A DNA stretch of 64,000 nt from Pseudomonas subflava (lineage in GTDB: Bacteria; Pseudomonadota; Gammaproteobacteria; Pseudomonadales; Pseudomonadaceae): contig NZ_JAMXBF010000014.1 of the NCBI RefSeq assembly GCF_023823685.1, positions 1 through 64,000 on the forward strand. The letters run 5' to 3'. Every line of letters starts with the position of its first letter. The first letter of the stretch is position 1. This document shows positions 34,696 through 43,031 of this stretch, piece by piece. A program made the translations under genes and the position numbers. The notes beneath the pieces are model-generated. The model was not told the DNA's origin and did not search any database. It saw only the letters and a program-made list of their open reading frames with translations.

Positions 34696-35565
34696 CTAAT
34701 GTGCGACTGGTCGGCGGGCGATGGACAGCAGGCCGGCCGCGAAGATCAGCGCGGCGCCGAAAATCGACGTGAGATCCGGTATTTCGCCCCAACGCAGCCA
34801 GGCGATGATGCCGGCGAAGACGATGGCCAGGTAGGCGAAGGGGCCGATCAGCCCGGGCGGCGCCAGGCCATAGGCCTTGGACATGACGATCTGGCTGACT
34901 GTGGCGAGCAGGCCGATTGCCAGCAGCAGGCCGAGCTGCTGCTGGCTCAGCGGCTGCCAGGCCCAGGTCAGCGGCACGGTAGAAATCAGCGCGCTAAACA
35001 GCGAGAAGTAGAACACGATGCGGAAGGCCGGCTCGGTGTCGCTCATCTCGCGGATCGACACGAAAGCGAAGGCTGCCAGAAGGCTGGCCGCCAGGCCGAC
35101 CAGGGCTAGAGCGTCGAACAGCGCCTCGCTTGGCTTGGCCACCAGCAGCACGCCGATCAGGCCGATGGCGCTGGTGATCAGCATGCGCTTGGTCAGCGGC
35201 TCCTTGAGCAGCCACCAGGCCAATACCGGCGTGAACACCGGCGCGGAATAGGTGAAGAGCATGGCGTCGGCCAGCGGCAGGTGGGCGATGGCGTAGAAGA
35301 AGCAGTACATCGCCGCCAGGCCGTACGTAGCCCGCCAGAGATGGGCCTTCGGGCGTGCGGTCTTGAGCGGGCGTGTGCCTTTCACCAGCAGCAACGGCAG
35401 GAAGAAAAAGACCCCAACCAGGCTACGGAAGAACACCACCGTCTCGTTATTGACCCCGCCGGAGACTTCGCGGATGCCGACGCCCATCAGCGAGAAGAGC
35501 AGGGCGGAGAGGGCCAGGAGCAGAGCGCCCTGGACCGGCTTCACGCTGCGGCTGGGAATGCTCAC
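34696..35565 (-). CDS. EamA/DMT superfamily transporter
   Basis: A 289-residue inner-membrane protein with ten predicted helices arranged as two EamA repeats. The first repeat ends near GVLLVAKPSEA, and the second contains MSKAYGLAPPGLIGPFAYLAIVFAGIIAWLRWGEIPD. Such carriers export or import small metabolites, and the substrate is unknown. The start is a GTG one base after the hflD stop, so translation is probably coupled to hflD. It lies between hflD and purB, which are adjacent in E. coli. Confidence 0.85.
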   Translation of the reverse strand: MSIPSRSVKPVQGALLLALSALLFSLMGVGIREVSGGVNNETVVFFRSLVGVFFFLPLLLVKGTRPLKTARPKAHLWRATYGLAAMYCFFYAIAHLPLADAMLFTYSAPVFTPVLAWWLLKEPLTKRMLITSAIGLIGVLLVAKPSEALFDALALVGLAASLLAAFAFVSIREMSDTEPAFRIVFYFSLFSALISTVPLTWAWQPLSQQQLGLLLAIGLLATVSQIVMSKAYGLAPPGLIGPFAYLAIVFAGIIAWLRWGEIPDLTSIFGAALIFAAGLLSIARRPVAH

Positions 35566-35566
35566 G

Positions 35567-36187
35567 TCAGCCCCGCAGCAGCGGATAGAGTTCCTTGAGC
35601 AACTTGCCGCGGCTGAACACCAGTTGCCAGCGATGGCCGCCGAGCTGGCGCCACAGGCGCGCCGAGCGGATGCCGGTGAGCAGCAGGGCGCGCACCTTGG
35701 AGGCGACTGCCGGTTGTTGCAGGAAACGCATGTCGCCGTGCACCTGGATGCGCTGGCGGAAGGTGCTGATGGTGTCCTGATACAGCCCGCCGCAAGCGGC
35801 GACGACGTTGTCGTGGGTCGGTCCGAAGTGCTCGACCTGGTTCTGGATCTGGTCCAGGCGGGTGCCGATCACCTGCAGCAGGTCGTCGCGCTTGGCCAGT
35901 TGGCGCTCCAGGCCGAGCAGGGCCAGGGCGTAGCGCAGCGGCTCGCGCTGCAGGCTGGTCGGATTGCGCTCCAGGGTGCTGACCAGGGCCTTGTAGCCTT
36001 CGCGCAGATTGAGGTCGTCGCCGCCGTAGACTTCCAGTGTGCTCTTCGGATCGCGCACCAACAGGCTGCCGAGCAGGCAGCCGAGCTGGGCGTCGCTGAT
36101 CTGGCCGGTGCGGGCCAGCTTGTCGACCAGGCTGGCGGCCTGGAATACGGCGGAGAGGGCGATCAGCTGTTCCTGAATCGGAGTCAT
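35567..36187 (-). CDS. hflD: High frequency lysogenization protein HflD homologue
   Basis: A 206-residue HflD protein, mostly helical, with the conserved stretches LSAVFQAASLVDKLAR, LRYALALLGLERQL and VRALLLTGIRSARLWRQLGGHRWQL. In E. coli it is a membrane-associated protein that affects lambda CII stability, and its housekeeping role is unclear. The start overlaps the mnmA stop by 4 bp. The nudJ-mnmA-hflD order is the same as in E. coli. Confidence 0.93.
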   Translation of the reverse strand: MTPIQEQLIALSAVFQAASLVDKLARTGQISDAQLGCLLGSLLVRDPKSTLEVYGGDDLNLREGYKALVSTLERNPTSLQREPLRYALALLGLERQLAKRDDLLQVIGTRLDQIQNQVEHFGPTHDNVVAACGGLYQDTISTFRQRIQVHGDMRFLQQPAVASKVRALLLTGIRSARLWRQLGGHRWQLVFSRGKLLKELYPLLRG

Positions 36188-37302
36188 GCGCGCGGAGCCT
36201 CGTTGGCACAGGGCTCGGCGACTTCGATCACGCCGCCGCCCAGGCAGACTTCGCCGTCGTAGAACACCACCGACTGGCCGGGGGTGACGGCGCGCTGCGG
36301 CTCGTCGAACACCGCGCGGTAGCCGTGCTCGGTCTTCTCCAGGGTGCAGGCCTGGTCGGCCTGGCGGTAGCGCACCTTGGCGGTGAGGCGGCGCGGGCTG
36401 GACAGATCGATGGGATTGACCCAGTAGATGTCCGAGGCGAGCAGGGCGCGGGAGAACAGCCAGGGGTGGTCGTTGCCCTGGCCGACGATGAGCACGTTGC
36501 GCTTCAGGTCCTTGTGCAGCACGTACCAGGGCTCGTCACCGGCATTCTTCATGCCGCCGATGCCCAGGCCCTGGCGCTGGCCGATGGTGTGGTACATCAG
36601 GCCGACATGGCGGCCGATGACCTCGCCCTCGGTGGTCTGAATATCGCCCGGCTGGGCCGGCAGGTACTGCTTGAGGAAGTCGCTGAAGCGGCGCTCGCCG
36701 ATGAAGCAGATGCCGGTGGAGTCCTTCTTCTTGGCCGTGGCCAGGTCGTATTTCTCGGCGATGGCGCGCACCTGCGGCTTCTCCAGTTCGCCCACCGGGA
36801 ACAGGGTGCGACCGATCTGCTCGCCGCCGACGGCGTGTAGGAAGTAGCTCTGGTCCTTGTTCGGATCGAGACCCTTGAGCAGCTCGCTACGGCCGTCGAT
36901 GTCGCGGCGGCGCACATAGTGGCCGGTGGCGATCAGGTCGGCGCCGAGGCTCAGCGCGTAGTCGAGGAAGGCTTTGAACTTGATCTCGCGGTTGCACAAG
37001 ATGTCCGGGTTCGGCGTGCGCCCGGCCTTGTATTCGGCGAGGAAGTGCTCGAACACGTTGTCCCAGTATTCCGCCGCGAAGTTGGCGGTGTGGAGCTTGA
37101 TGCCGATGCGGTCGCACACGGCCTGGGCGTCGGCCAGGTCGGCCATGGCGGTGCAGTATTCGGTGCCGTCGTCCTCTTCCCAGTTCTTCATGAACAGGCC
37201 TTCCACCTGGTAGCCCTGCTCGAGCAGCAGTAGGGCGGAAACGGAGGAGTCGACGCCGCCGGACATGCCGACGATCACTCGGGTATTGGCTGGTTCGCGC
37301 AT
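36184..37302 (-). CDS. mnmA: tRNA 2-thiouridine(34) synthase MnmA
   Basis: A 372-residue enzyme that thiolates U34 of tRNA Lys, Glu and Gln. The PP-loop MSGGVDSSVSA is at residue 13, the catalytic cysteines lie in ILCNREIKF (about 100) and TGICFIGERRF (about 200), and the tRNA-recognition and C-terminal beta-barrel domains have normal length. It receives sulfur through the Tus relay encoded at 55.3-56.7 kb in this window. It is downstream of nudJ by 67 bp. Confidence 0.96.
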   Translation of the reverse strand: MREPANTRVIVGMSGGVDSSVSALLLLEQGYQVEGLFMKNWEEDDGTEYCTAMADLADAQAVCDRIGIKLHTANFAAEYWDNVFEHFLAEYKAGRTPNPDILCNREIKFKAFLDYALSLGADLIATGHYVRRRDIDGRSELLKGLDPNKDQSYFLHAVGGEQIGRTLFPVGELEKPQVRAIAEKYDLATAKKKDSTGICFIGERRFSDFLKQYLPAQPGDIQTTEGEVIGRHVGLMYHTIGQRQGLGIGGMKNAGDEPWYVLHKDLKRNVLIVGQGNDHPWLFSRALLASDIYWVNPIDLSSPRRLTAKVRYRQADQACTLEKTEHGYRAVFDEPQRAVTPGQSVVFYDGEVCLGGGVIEVAEPCANEAPRA

Positions 37303-37369
37303 GGGAATTCGAAGGGGGCTGACTGCAGAAAGTGGGCGATTCTATCAGGAGCGGGCGGCGCGCGGCGAA

Positions 37370-37831
37370 TCAGGCCGGGCCGCGATCGGCCGGGTCGCGT
37401 ATCAGGCTGAGGTCGTGGCGTTCGCCGGCCAGGTAGTCGTCGATGCAGCGCAGCACCAGCTCGCTGCGCCAGCGCTTGGGCTGGGCGGCCAACTCCTCGC
37501 GGGTCAGCCAGCGCGGACCGATGATGCCATCGTCCAGCGGCGCGCCGGGCAAGTGGCGCAACGGTCTGGCGGCGAAGCACACGCGCTGGTAAGTCACGCC
37601 ATTGCTGGGGGCGGTGTACAGGTAGATACCGGTAACGGCGGTCAGCTCGACTTGCCAACCGGTCTCCTCCAGCGTTTCGCGCAGGGCAGCCTCGATGAGA
37701 CTTTCGTCGGCTTCCAGATGGCCGGCGGGCTGATTAAATACCGCCTGGCCGCCGGCCAGTTCCTCGACCAGCAGGAAGCGGCCCTGGTCCTCGACGATGG
37801 TGGCGACTGTGACATGGGGGGTGAAGCGCAT
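37370..37831 (-). CDS. nudJ: NUDIX hydrolase, NudJ-type phosphatase
   Basis: A 153-residue Nudix enzyme. The Nudix box G-x5-E-x7-REUxEExGU is complete (GHLEADESLIEAALRETLEETGW, residues about 38-60). NudJ in E. coli hydrolyses thiamine pyrophosphate and other nucleoside di- and triphosphates, and its gene also sits directly upstream of mnmA-hflD. The ATG at 37831 (MRFTPHVTVATI) has a GGAGG site 9 bp upstream. The longer frame extends into the intergenic region without similarity. Confidence 0.9.
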   Translation of the reverse strand: MRFTPHVTVATIVEDQGRFLLVEELAGGQAVFNQPAGHLEADESLIEAALRETLEETGWQVELTAVTGIYLYTAPSNGVTYQRVCFAARPLRHLPGAPLDDGIIGPRWLTREELAAQPKRWRSELVLRCIDDYLAGERHDLSLIRDPADRGPA

Positions 37832-37948
37832 TGCGTTAAAACCTCCGCTGGTGGCGGCAAACTGTCGGCTGCAAGGGCAGTCAAAGAGCAATCTGGAGCC
37901 GAGCTGCTAGGATTGAAAGCGCCTTCGAGAGGCATTCTGTAGCGTCGC

Positions 37949-37963
37949 TGTAGTTTGACTACA
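37949..37963. promoter_or_regulatory. TGTAGT-TTG-ACTACA palindrome upstream of icd (site 1)
   Basis: A perfect 15-bp inverted repeat in the 318-bp gap between divergent nudJ and icd, 187 bp before the icd start. It shares both half-sites with the palindrome upstream of aceA. No convincing sigma-70 promoter was found around it, so its effect on icd or nudJ is open. The rest of this gap holds no gene that I can see. Confidence 0.55.
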
Positions 37964-38042
37964 TAAAGCGCGCTGAGCCAGGTTTCAAGCAGTCTAGACT
38001 GTCGTCGAGCTGCCAGTAAATGGCGAAAAGTGCGTGACTTTC

Positions 38043-38057
38043 TGTAGAAAAACTACA
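38043..38057. promoter_or_regulatory. TGTAG-AAAAA-CTACA palindrome upstream of icd (site 2)
   Basis: A second copy of the 15-bp palindrome, 93 bp before the icd start codon and 94 bp from site 1. Left half TGTAGA and right half ACTACA differ from site 1 at one half-site base. Two spaced operators of this type suggest control of icd by a dimeric repressor such as an RpiR-family protein. Confidence 0.55.
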
Positions 38058-38149
38058 AGAATGCGGCACCTTTCCGAGACCCAGAAGTATCGTTCGCCGC
38101 GCCACCAGTGCGGCGGATTGTCAGACCACGAAAACAAACGGAGTCCAGC

Positions 38150-39406
38150 ATGGGATACCAGAAGATCCAGGTGCCTGCGAACGGCGAAAAAATCACCGTC
38201 AACGCCGACATGTCCCTGAACGTGCCGAATAACCCCATCATCCCGTTCATCGAGGGTGACGGTATCGGCGTCGATATCAGCCCGGTGATGATCAAGGTCG
38301 TCGACGCGGCCGTCGAAAAAGCCTACGCCGGCCAGCGCAAGATTGCCTGGATGGAAGTCTACGCCGGTGAGAAAGCCACCCAGGTCTACGACCAGGACAC
38401 CTGGCTGCCGAAAGAAACCCTGGAAGCCGTGCGCGACTACGTCGTGTCGATCAAGGGGCCGTTGACCACTCCGGTCGGTGGCGGCATCCGCTCGCTGAAC
38501 GTGGCCCTGCGTCAGGAGCTGGATCTCTACGTCTGCCAGCGCCCGGTTCGCTGGTTCGAAGGCGTGCCGAGCCCGGTCAAGAAGCCGGGTGATGTCGACA
38601 TGTGCATCTTCCGCGAGAACTCCGAAGACATCTACGCCGGTGTCGAGTGGAAGGCTGGCTCCCCCGAGGCCGAGAAGGTCATCAAGTTCCTCACCGAGGA
38701 AATGGGCGTCAAGAAGATCCGCTTCACCGAGAACTGCGGTATCGGCGTCAAGCCGGTCTCCCTGGACGGCACCAAGCGTCTGGTGCGCAAGGCCCTGCAG
38801 TACGCCGTTGACAACGATCGCAGCTCCGTGACCATCGTCCACAAGGGCAACATCATGAAGTTCACCGAAGGTGCCTTCAAGGATTGGGGCTACGAGGTTG
38901 CGCGCGACGAGTTCGGCGCCGAGCTGCTGGACGGCGGCCCGTGGATGCAGTTCAAGAACCCGAACACCGGCAAGAACATCGTTGTGAAGGACGCCATCGC
39001 CGACGCCATGCTGCAGCAGATTCTGCTGCGTCCGGCGGAGTACGACGTGATCGCTACCCTCAACCTGAACGGTGACTACCTGTCCGACGCCCTGGCGGCT
39101 GAAGTAGGCGGTATCGGTATCGCTCCGGGCGCCAACCTGTCCGACACCGTGGCCATGTTCGAAGCTACCCATGGCACCGCGCCGAAGTATGCCGGCCAGG
39201 ACAAGGTCAACCCGGGTTCGGTCATCCTCTCGGCCGAGATGATGCTGCGCCACATGGGCTGGACCGAAGCTGCCGATCTGATCATCAAGGGCACCAACGG
39301 CGCCATCGCCGCGAAGACTGTGACCTATGACTTCGAGCGCCTGATGGACGACGCCAAGCTGCTGTCCTGCTCCCAGTTCGGTGATGCCATCATCACCCAC
39401 ATGTAA
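38150..39406 (+). CDS. icd: NADP-dependent isocitrate dehydrogenase (dimeric)
   Basis: A 418-residue enzyme that decarboxylates isocitrate to 2-oxoglutarate. The loop GGGIRSLNVALRQ contains Ser115, matching the AceK-phosphorylated Ser113 of E. coli, so inactivation by AceK is possible. The Rossmann-like signature (NLNGDYLSDALAAEVGGIGIAPGAN) and the NADP-site histidine region (EATHGTAPKYAG) are present. The ATG at 38150 has GGAG 6 bp upstream. It forms the isocitrate branch point with AceA. The monomeric idh gene, which I recall between nudJ and icd in PAO1, is absent here. Confidence 0.96.
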   Translation: MGYQKIQVPANGEKITVNADMSLNVPNNPIIPFIEGDGIGVDISPVMIKVVDAAVEKAYAGQRKIAWMEVYAGEKATQVYDQDTWLPKETLEAVRDYVVSIKGPLTTPVGGGIRSLNVALRQELDLYVCQRPVRWFEGVPSPVKKPGDVDMCIFRENSEDIYAGVEWKAGSPEAEKVIKFLTEEMGVKKIRFTENCGIGVKPVSLDGTKRLVRKALQYAVDNDRSSVTIVHKGNIMKFTEGAFKDWGYEVARDEFGAELLDGGPWMQFKNPNTGKNIVVKDAIADAMLQQILLRPAEYDVIATLNLNGDYLSDALAAEVGGIGIAPGANLSDTVAMFEATHGTAPKYAGQDKVNPGSVILSAEMMLRHMGWTEAADLIIKGTNGAIAAKTVTYDFERLMDDAKLLSCSQFGDAIITHM

Positions 39407-39422
39407 GCGACAAGCGGTAAAC

Positions 39423-39452
39423 AAAAAGGCCGGTCAATTGACCGGCCTTTTT
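39423..39452. terminator. Bidirectional terminator between icd and cspD
   Basis: AAAAAGGCCGGTCA and TGACCGGCCTTTTT-type arms flank a short AT loop between convergent icd and cspD. T-runs occur on both strands. Confidence 0.92.
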
Positions 39453-39468
39453 GCTATTGGACTCTTTT

Positions 39469-39732
39469 TCAGGCTTCTACCGGAGTGCTTTGCGGCGTGC
39501 TAGTGGTCGCCGGGGATTCACTGGTTGCCAGAATCGAGCTGATATTCACGGCGTGCAGACCCTTCGGGCCTTGCAGAATATCGAACTTGACCGCTTGGCC
39601 GGCCTTGAGAGTCTTGTAGCCGTCCATCTGGATAGCCGAGTAGTGGGCGAACAGGTCCTCATCTCGGCCATCGGCCACGATAAAGCCGTAGCCTTTGGCG
39701 TTGTTGAACCACTTGACCTTACCGCTGAGCAT
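39469..39732 (-). CDS. cspD: Cold-shock-like protein CspD
   Basis: An 87-residue protein. The cold-shock domain (1-66) has RNP1 (KGYGFI) and RNP2 (DLFAHYSA) motifs and the KWFNNAKGYGFI start typical of CspD, which inhibits DNA replication in E. coli during stress. A Ser/Thr/Pro-rich tail follows (residues 67-87). The ATG at 39732 (MLSGKVKWF) has GAGGG upstream. It diverges from clpS-clpA, an arrangement conserved in gammaproteobacteria. Confidence 0.94.
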   Translation of the reverse strand: MLSGKVKWFNNAKGYGFIVADGRDEDLFAHYSAIQMDGYKTLKAGQAVKFDILQGPKGLHAVNISSILATSESPATTSTPQSTPVEA

Positions 39733-39961
39733 GCTGACATCCCTCTGCAAAGGACTCCATTACTGGAGTATCATCCACTTCAGCTCCACGTCCGACTACG
39801 GCCGTTTGGGCGCTAGCCGCGGAACCCCGATACCCGAGTAGGGTATGCACTGTTTGTAACACCGTTTTGCCTTTAGTCAAGGCGCTAGGACGGCCGCCGA
39901 GAAGCCGGTCAAACTCCGTCTAGCATCTACCTCCGACCGGTCATAACAGCTTTAGTTCAGC

Positions 39962-40324
39962 ATGCATTCAAGCAGCCAGATTCGACTAACATTCAATCAG
40001 GATCGTCCCGGTGAGCGGGAGGATGAATCCGGCGGCTTGGCCGTGGAAGAGGCCAAGCCAGCGTTGCAGGCACCGCCGCTGTACAAAGTGCTGATGTTCA
40101 ACGACGACTACACCCCGATGGATTTTGTGGTCGAAGTACTAGAGCTGTTTTTTGGCATGAACCGCGAGGCGGCGACGAAGGTCATGCTTACTGTCCATAC
40201 CGAAGGACGGGCAGTGTGCGGGTTGTTCACCCGCGACATCGCGGAGACCAAAGCGATGCAGGTCAACCAGTACGCCCGGGATAGCCAGCATCCGCTACTC
40301 TGTGAGATAGAAAAGGACGGTTGA
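39962..40324 (+). CDS. clpS: ATP-dependent Clp protease adaptor ClpS
   Basis: A 120-residue adaptor that delivers N-degron substrates to ClpAP. An unstructured N-terminal extension (1-38) leads to the folded domain with the FNDDYTPMDFV pocket region and VMLTVHTEGRAVCGLFTRDIAETK, which contains the conserved HTEG. It lies 28 bp before clpA. Together with bpt and aat in this window it completes the bacterial N-end rule pathway. Confidence 0.95.
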   Translation: MHSSSQIRLTFNQDRPGEREDESGGLAVEEAKPALQAPPLYKVLMFNDDYTPMDFVVEVLELFFGMNREAATKVMLTVHTEGRAVCGLFTRDIAETKAMQVNQYARDSQHPLLCEIEKDG

Positions 40325-40352
40325 TGCCGTCCCGCTTGGAAGAGGTGAGGCT

Positions 40353-42623
40353 ATGTTGAATCGAGAGCTGGAAGTCACCCTGAATCTGGCCTTCAAGGAG
40401 GCACGTGCCAAGCGCCATGAGTTCATGACGGTCGAGCACTTGCTCCTGGCCCTGCTGGATAACGAGGCCGCCGCGACCGTGCTGCGCGCCTGTGGCGCCA
40501 ACCTGGACAAGCTCCGGCAGGATCTGCAGGAGTTCATCGACTCCACCACCCCGCTGATCCCGCAGCACGATGAAGACCGTGAAACCCAGCCGACCCTGGG
40601 TTTTCAGCGTGTGCTGCAGCGCGCGGTGTTCCATGTGCAGAGCTCCGGCAAACGCGAAGTGACCGGTGCCAACGTATTGGTGGCCATCTTCAGCGAGCAG
40701 GAGAGCCAGGCTGTGTTCTTGCTCAAGCAGCAGAGCGTGGCGCGCATCGACGTGGTCAATTACATCGCTCACGGTATCTCCAAGGTGCCTGGCAATGCCG
40801 ATCACCACGAGAGCGAGCAGGAAATGTCGGACGATGAGGGCGGTGAGTCCTCGGCTTCCGGGAATCCTCTGGATGCCTACGCCAGTAATCTTAATGAACT
40901 GTCGCGCCTCGGCCGTATCGATCCTCTGGTCGGTCGTGAGCACGAGGTCGAGCGTGTGGCGCAGATTCTTGCTCGTCGCCGCAAGAACAACCCGCTGTTG
41001 GTAGGCGAGGCCGGGGTCGGCAAGACCGCCATCGCCGAGGGCCTGGCCAAGCGCATCGTCGATGGTCAGGTGCCGGATCTGCTATCCGAGAGCGTGGTCT
41101 ACTCCCTCGATCTTGGCGCGCTACTGGCGGGTACCAAGTACCGCGGTGATTTCGAGAAGCGCTTCAAGGCACTGCTCAACGAGCTGCGCAAGCGTCCGCA
41201 CGCCATTCTGTTCATCGACGAGATTCACACCATCATCGGTGCCGGTGCCGCATCGGGCGGTGTGATGGATGCGTCCAACCTGCTCAAGCCGCTGCTGTCG
41301 TCCGGTGAGATCCGCTGCATCGGCTCCACCACCTTCCAAGAGTTCCGCGGGATCTTCGAGAAGGACCGCGCCCTGGCGCGTCGCTTCCAGAAGGTCGACG
41401 TCACCGAACCTTCTGTGGAAGACACCGTGGGCATCCTCAAGGGGCTCAAGGCGCGCTTCGAGCAGCATCACCACATCGAATACAGCGACGAGGCCCTGCG
41501 TGCTGCGGCAGAGCTGGCCGCGCGCTACATCAATGACCGCCACATGCCGGACAAGGCCATCGATGTAATCGACGAGGCGGGCGCCTACCAGCGCCTGCAG
41601 CCCGAGGAGAAGCGCGCCAAGCGCATCGAGGTAGCGCAGGTCGAGGACATCGTCGCGAAGATCGCGCGGATTCCGCCGAAGCACGTCAGCAGCTCGGACA
41701 AAGAGCTGCTGCGCAACCTGGAGCGCGATCTCAAGCTCACCGTGTTCGGACAGGATGCGGCAATCGACTCGCTGTCCACCGCCATCAAACTGTCCCGTGC
41801 TGGTCTCAAGGCGCCGGACAAGCCGGTCGGCTCCTTCCTCTTCGCCGGCCCCACCGGCGTCGGCAAGACCGAGGTGGCGCGTCAGCTGGCGAAGGCCATG
41901 GGTATCGAACTGGTACGTTTCGACATGTCGGAGTACATGGAGAGGCATACCGTTTCGCGCCTGATCGGTGCGCCGCCCGGCTACGTTGGTTTCGACCAGG
42001 GTGGCCTGCTTACGGAGGCCATTACCAAGCAGCCGCATTGCGTGTTGCTGCTCGACGAGATCGAGAAGGCTCATCCCGAGGTCTTCAACCTGCTGCTGCA
42101 GGTGATGGATCATGGCACCCTGACCGACAACAACGGACGCAAGGCCGACTTCCGCAACGTAATCCTGATCATGACCACCAACGCCGGGGCGGAAACCGCG
42201 GCGCGGGCGTCGATCGGCTTCACCCAGCAGGATCATTCCACCGATGCCATGGAAGTGATCAAGAAGAGCTTCACGCCGGAGTTCCGCAACCGCCTGGATA
42301 CGATCATCCAGTTCGGCCGCCTGACCCACGAAACCATCAAGAGTATCGTCGACAAGTTCCTCACCGAGCTGCAGGCGCAACTGGAGGACAAGCGGGTGCA
42401 GCTGGAAGTCAGCGACGCGGCGCGCAGCTGGTTGGCGGAAGGTGGCTACGACGTGCAGATGGGGGCGCGGCCGATGGCGCGGCTGATCCAGGACAAGATC
42501 AAGCGGCCGCTGGCCGAGGAAATCCTGTTCGGCGAACTGGCCGAGCACGGTGGCCTGGTGCATGTCGATCTCGAAGATGGCGAACTACGCTTCGAATTCG
42601 AGACGACCGCCGAGCCAGCCTAA
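40353..42623 (+). CDS. clpA: ATP-dependent Clp protease ATP-binding subunit ClpA
   Basis: A 756-residue AAA+ unfoldase. It has an N-terminal Clp repeat domain (1-140) that binds ClpS, D1 with Walker A GEAGVGKT and Walker B ILFIDEIHT, and D2 with Walker A GPTGVGKT and Walker B VLLLDEIEKAHP. The C-terminal region has the small D2 domain, and a ClpP-binding loop is expected within D2. The ATG has GAAGAGGTGAGG upstream. A terminator separates it from infA, which is convergent. Confidence 0.97.
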   Translation: MLNRELEVTLNLAFKEARAKRHEFMTVEHLLLALLDNEAAATVLRACGANLDKLRQDLQEFIDSTTPLIPQHDEDRETQPTLGFQRVLQRAVFHVQSSGKREVTGANVLVAIFSEQESQAVFLLKQQSVARIDVVNYIAHGISKVPGNADHHESEQEMSDDEGGESSASGNPLDAYASNLNELSRLGRIDPLVGREHEVERVAQILARRRKNNPLLVGEAGVGKTAIAEGLAKRIVDGQVPDLLSESVVYSLDLGALLAGTKYRGDFEKRFKALLNELRKRPHAILFIDEIHTIIGAGAASGGVMDASNLLKPLLSSGEIRCIGSTTFQEFRGIFEKDRALARRFQKVDVTEPSVEDTVGILKGLKARFEQHHHIEYSDEALRAAAELAARYINDRHMPDKAIDVIDEAGAYQRLQPEEKRAKRIEVAQVEDIVAKIARIPPKHVSSSDKELLRNLERDLKLTVFGQDAAIDSLSTAIKLSRAGLKAPDKPVGSFLFAGPTGVGKTEVARQLAKAMGIELVRFDMSEYMERHTVSRLIGAPPGYVGFDQGGLLTEAITKQPHCVLLLDEIEKAHPEVFNLLLQVMDHGTLTDNNGRKADFRNVILIMTTNAGAETAARASIGFTQQDHSTDAMEVIKKSFTPEFRNRLDTIIQFGRLTHETIKSIVDKFLTELQAQLEDKRVQLEVSDAARSWLAEGGYDVQMGARPMARLIQDKIKRPLAEEILFGELAEHGGLVHVDLEDGELRFEFETTAEPA

Positions 42624-42638
42624 TCGGTAGCAAACGAA

Positions 42639-42662
42639 AACGCCCGGCAATGCCGGGCGTTT
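42639..42662. terminator. Terminator between clpA and infA
   Basis: AACGCCCGGCA and TGCCGGGCGTT form an 11-bp stem around one base. The plus strand continues TTT, and the minus strand has TTTTCGTTTG, so it serves both convergent genes. Confidence 0.88.
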
Positions 42663-42689
42663 CTGCATTCGGATTCCGCGTGGTGGGAA

Positions 42690-42908
42690 TCAGCGGGCGC
42701 GATAGGTGATGCGGCCCTTGCTCAAGTCATAGGGCGTCAGTTCAACGCGGACCTTGTCGCCAGTCAGAATGCGGATGTAGTTCTTGCGCATCTTGCCGGA
42801 GATGTGCGCGGTAACGACGTGCCCGTTTTCCAACTCCACTCGGAACATGGTGTTGGGCAGGGTGTCGACGACAGTACCTTCCATTTCGAAGCTGTCTTCT
42901 TTCGACAT
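42690..42908 (-). CDS. infA: Translation initiation factor IF-1
   Basis: A 72-residue S1/OB-fold protein that binds the ribosomal A site during initiation. The family start [13 protein letters not shown] and the core [23 protein letters not shown] are unmistakable. The ATG at 42908 gives the normal length; the longer open frame is unrelated. It is read from its own promoter, 123 bp after bpt. Confidence 0.97.
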
Positions 42909-43031
42909 GCAGTAAAGCCCTCGGTATCCAAAGATTGGCCCGGCGCAACGGCGCCCAGGCAAAAGCGGCGTGCATTGTGCCCGAAAAGGGTCAGGGCCGC
43001 CAAGTGGCTGGAAAGTCGGGAGGTGGTCGGC

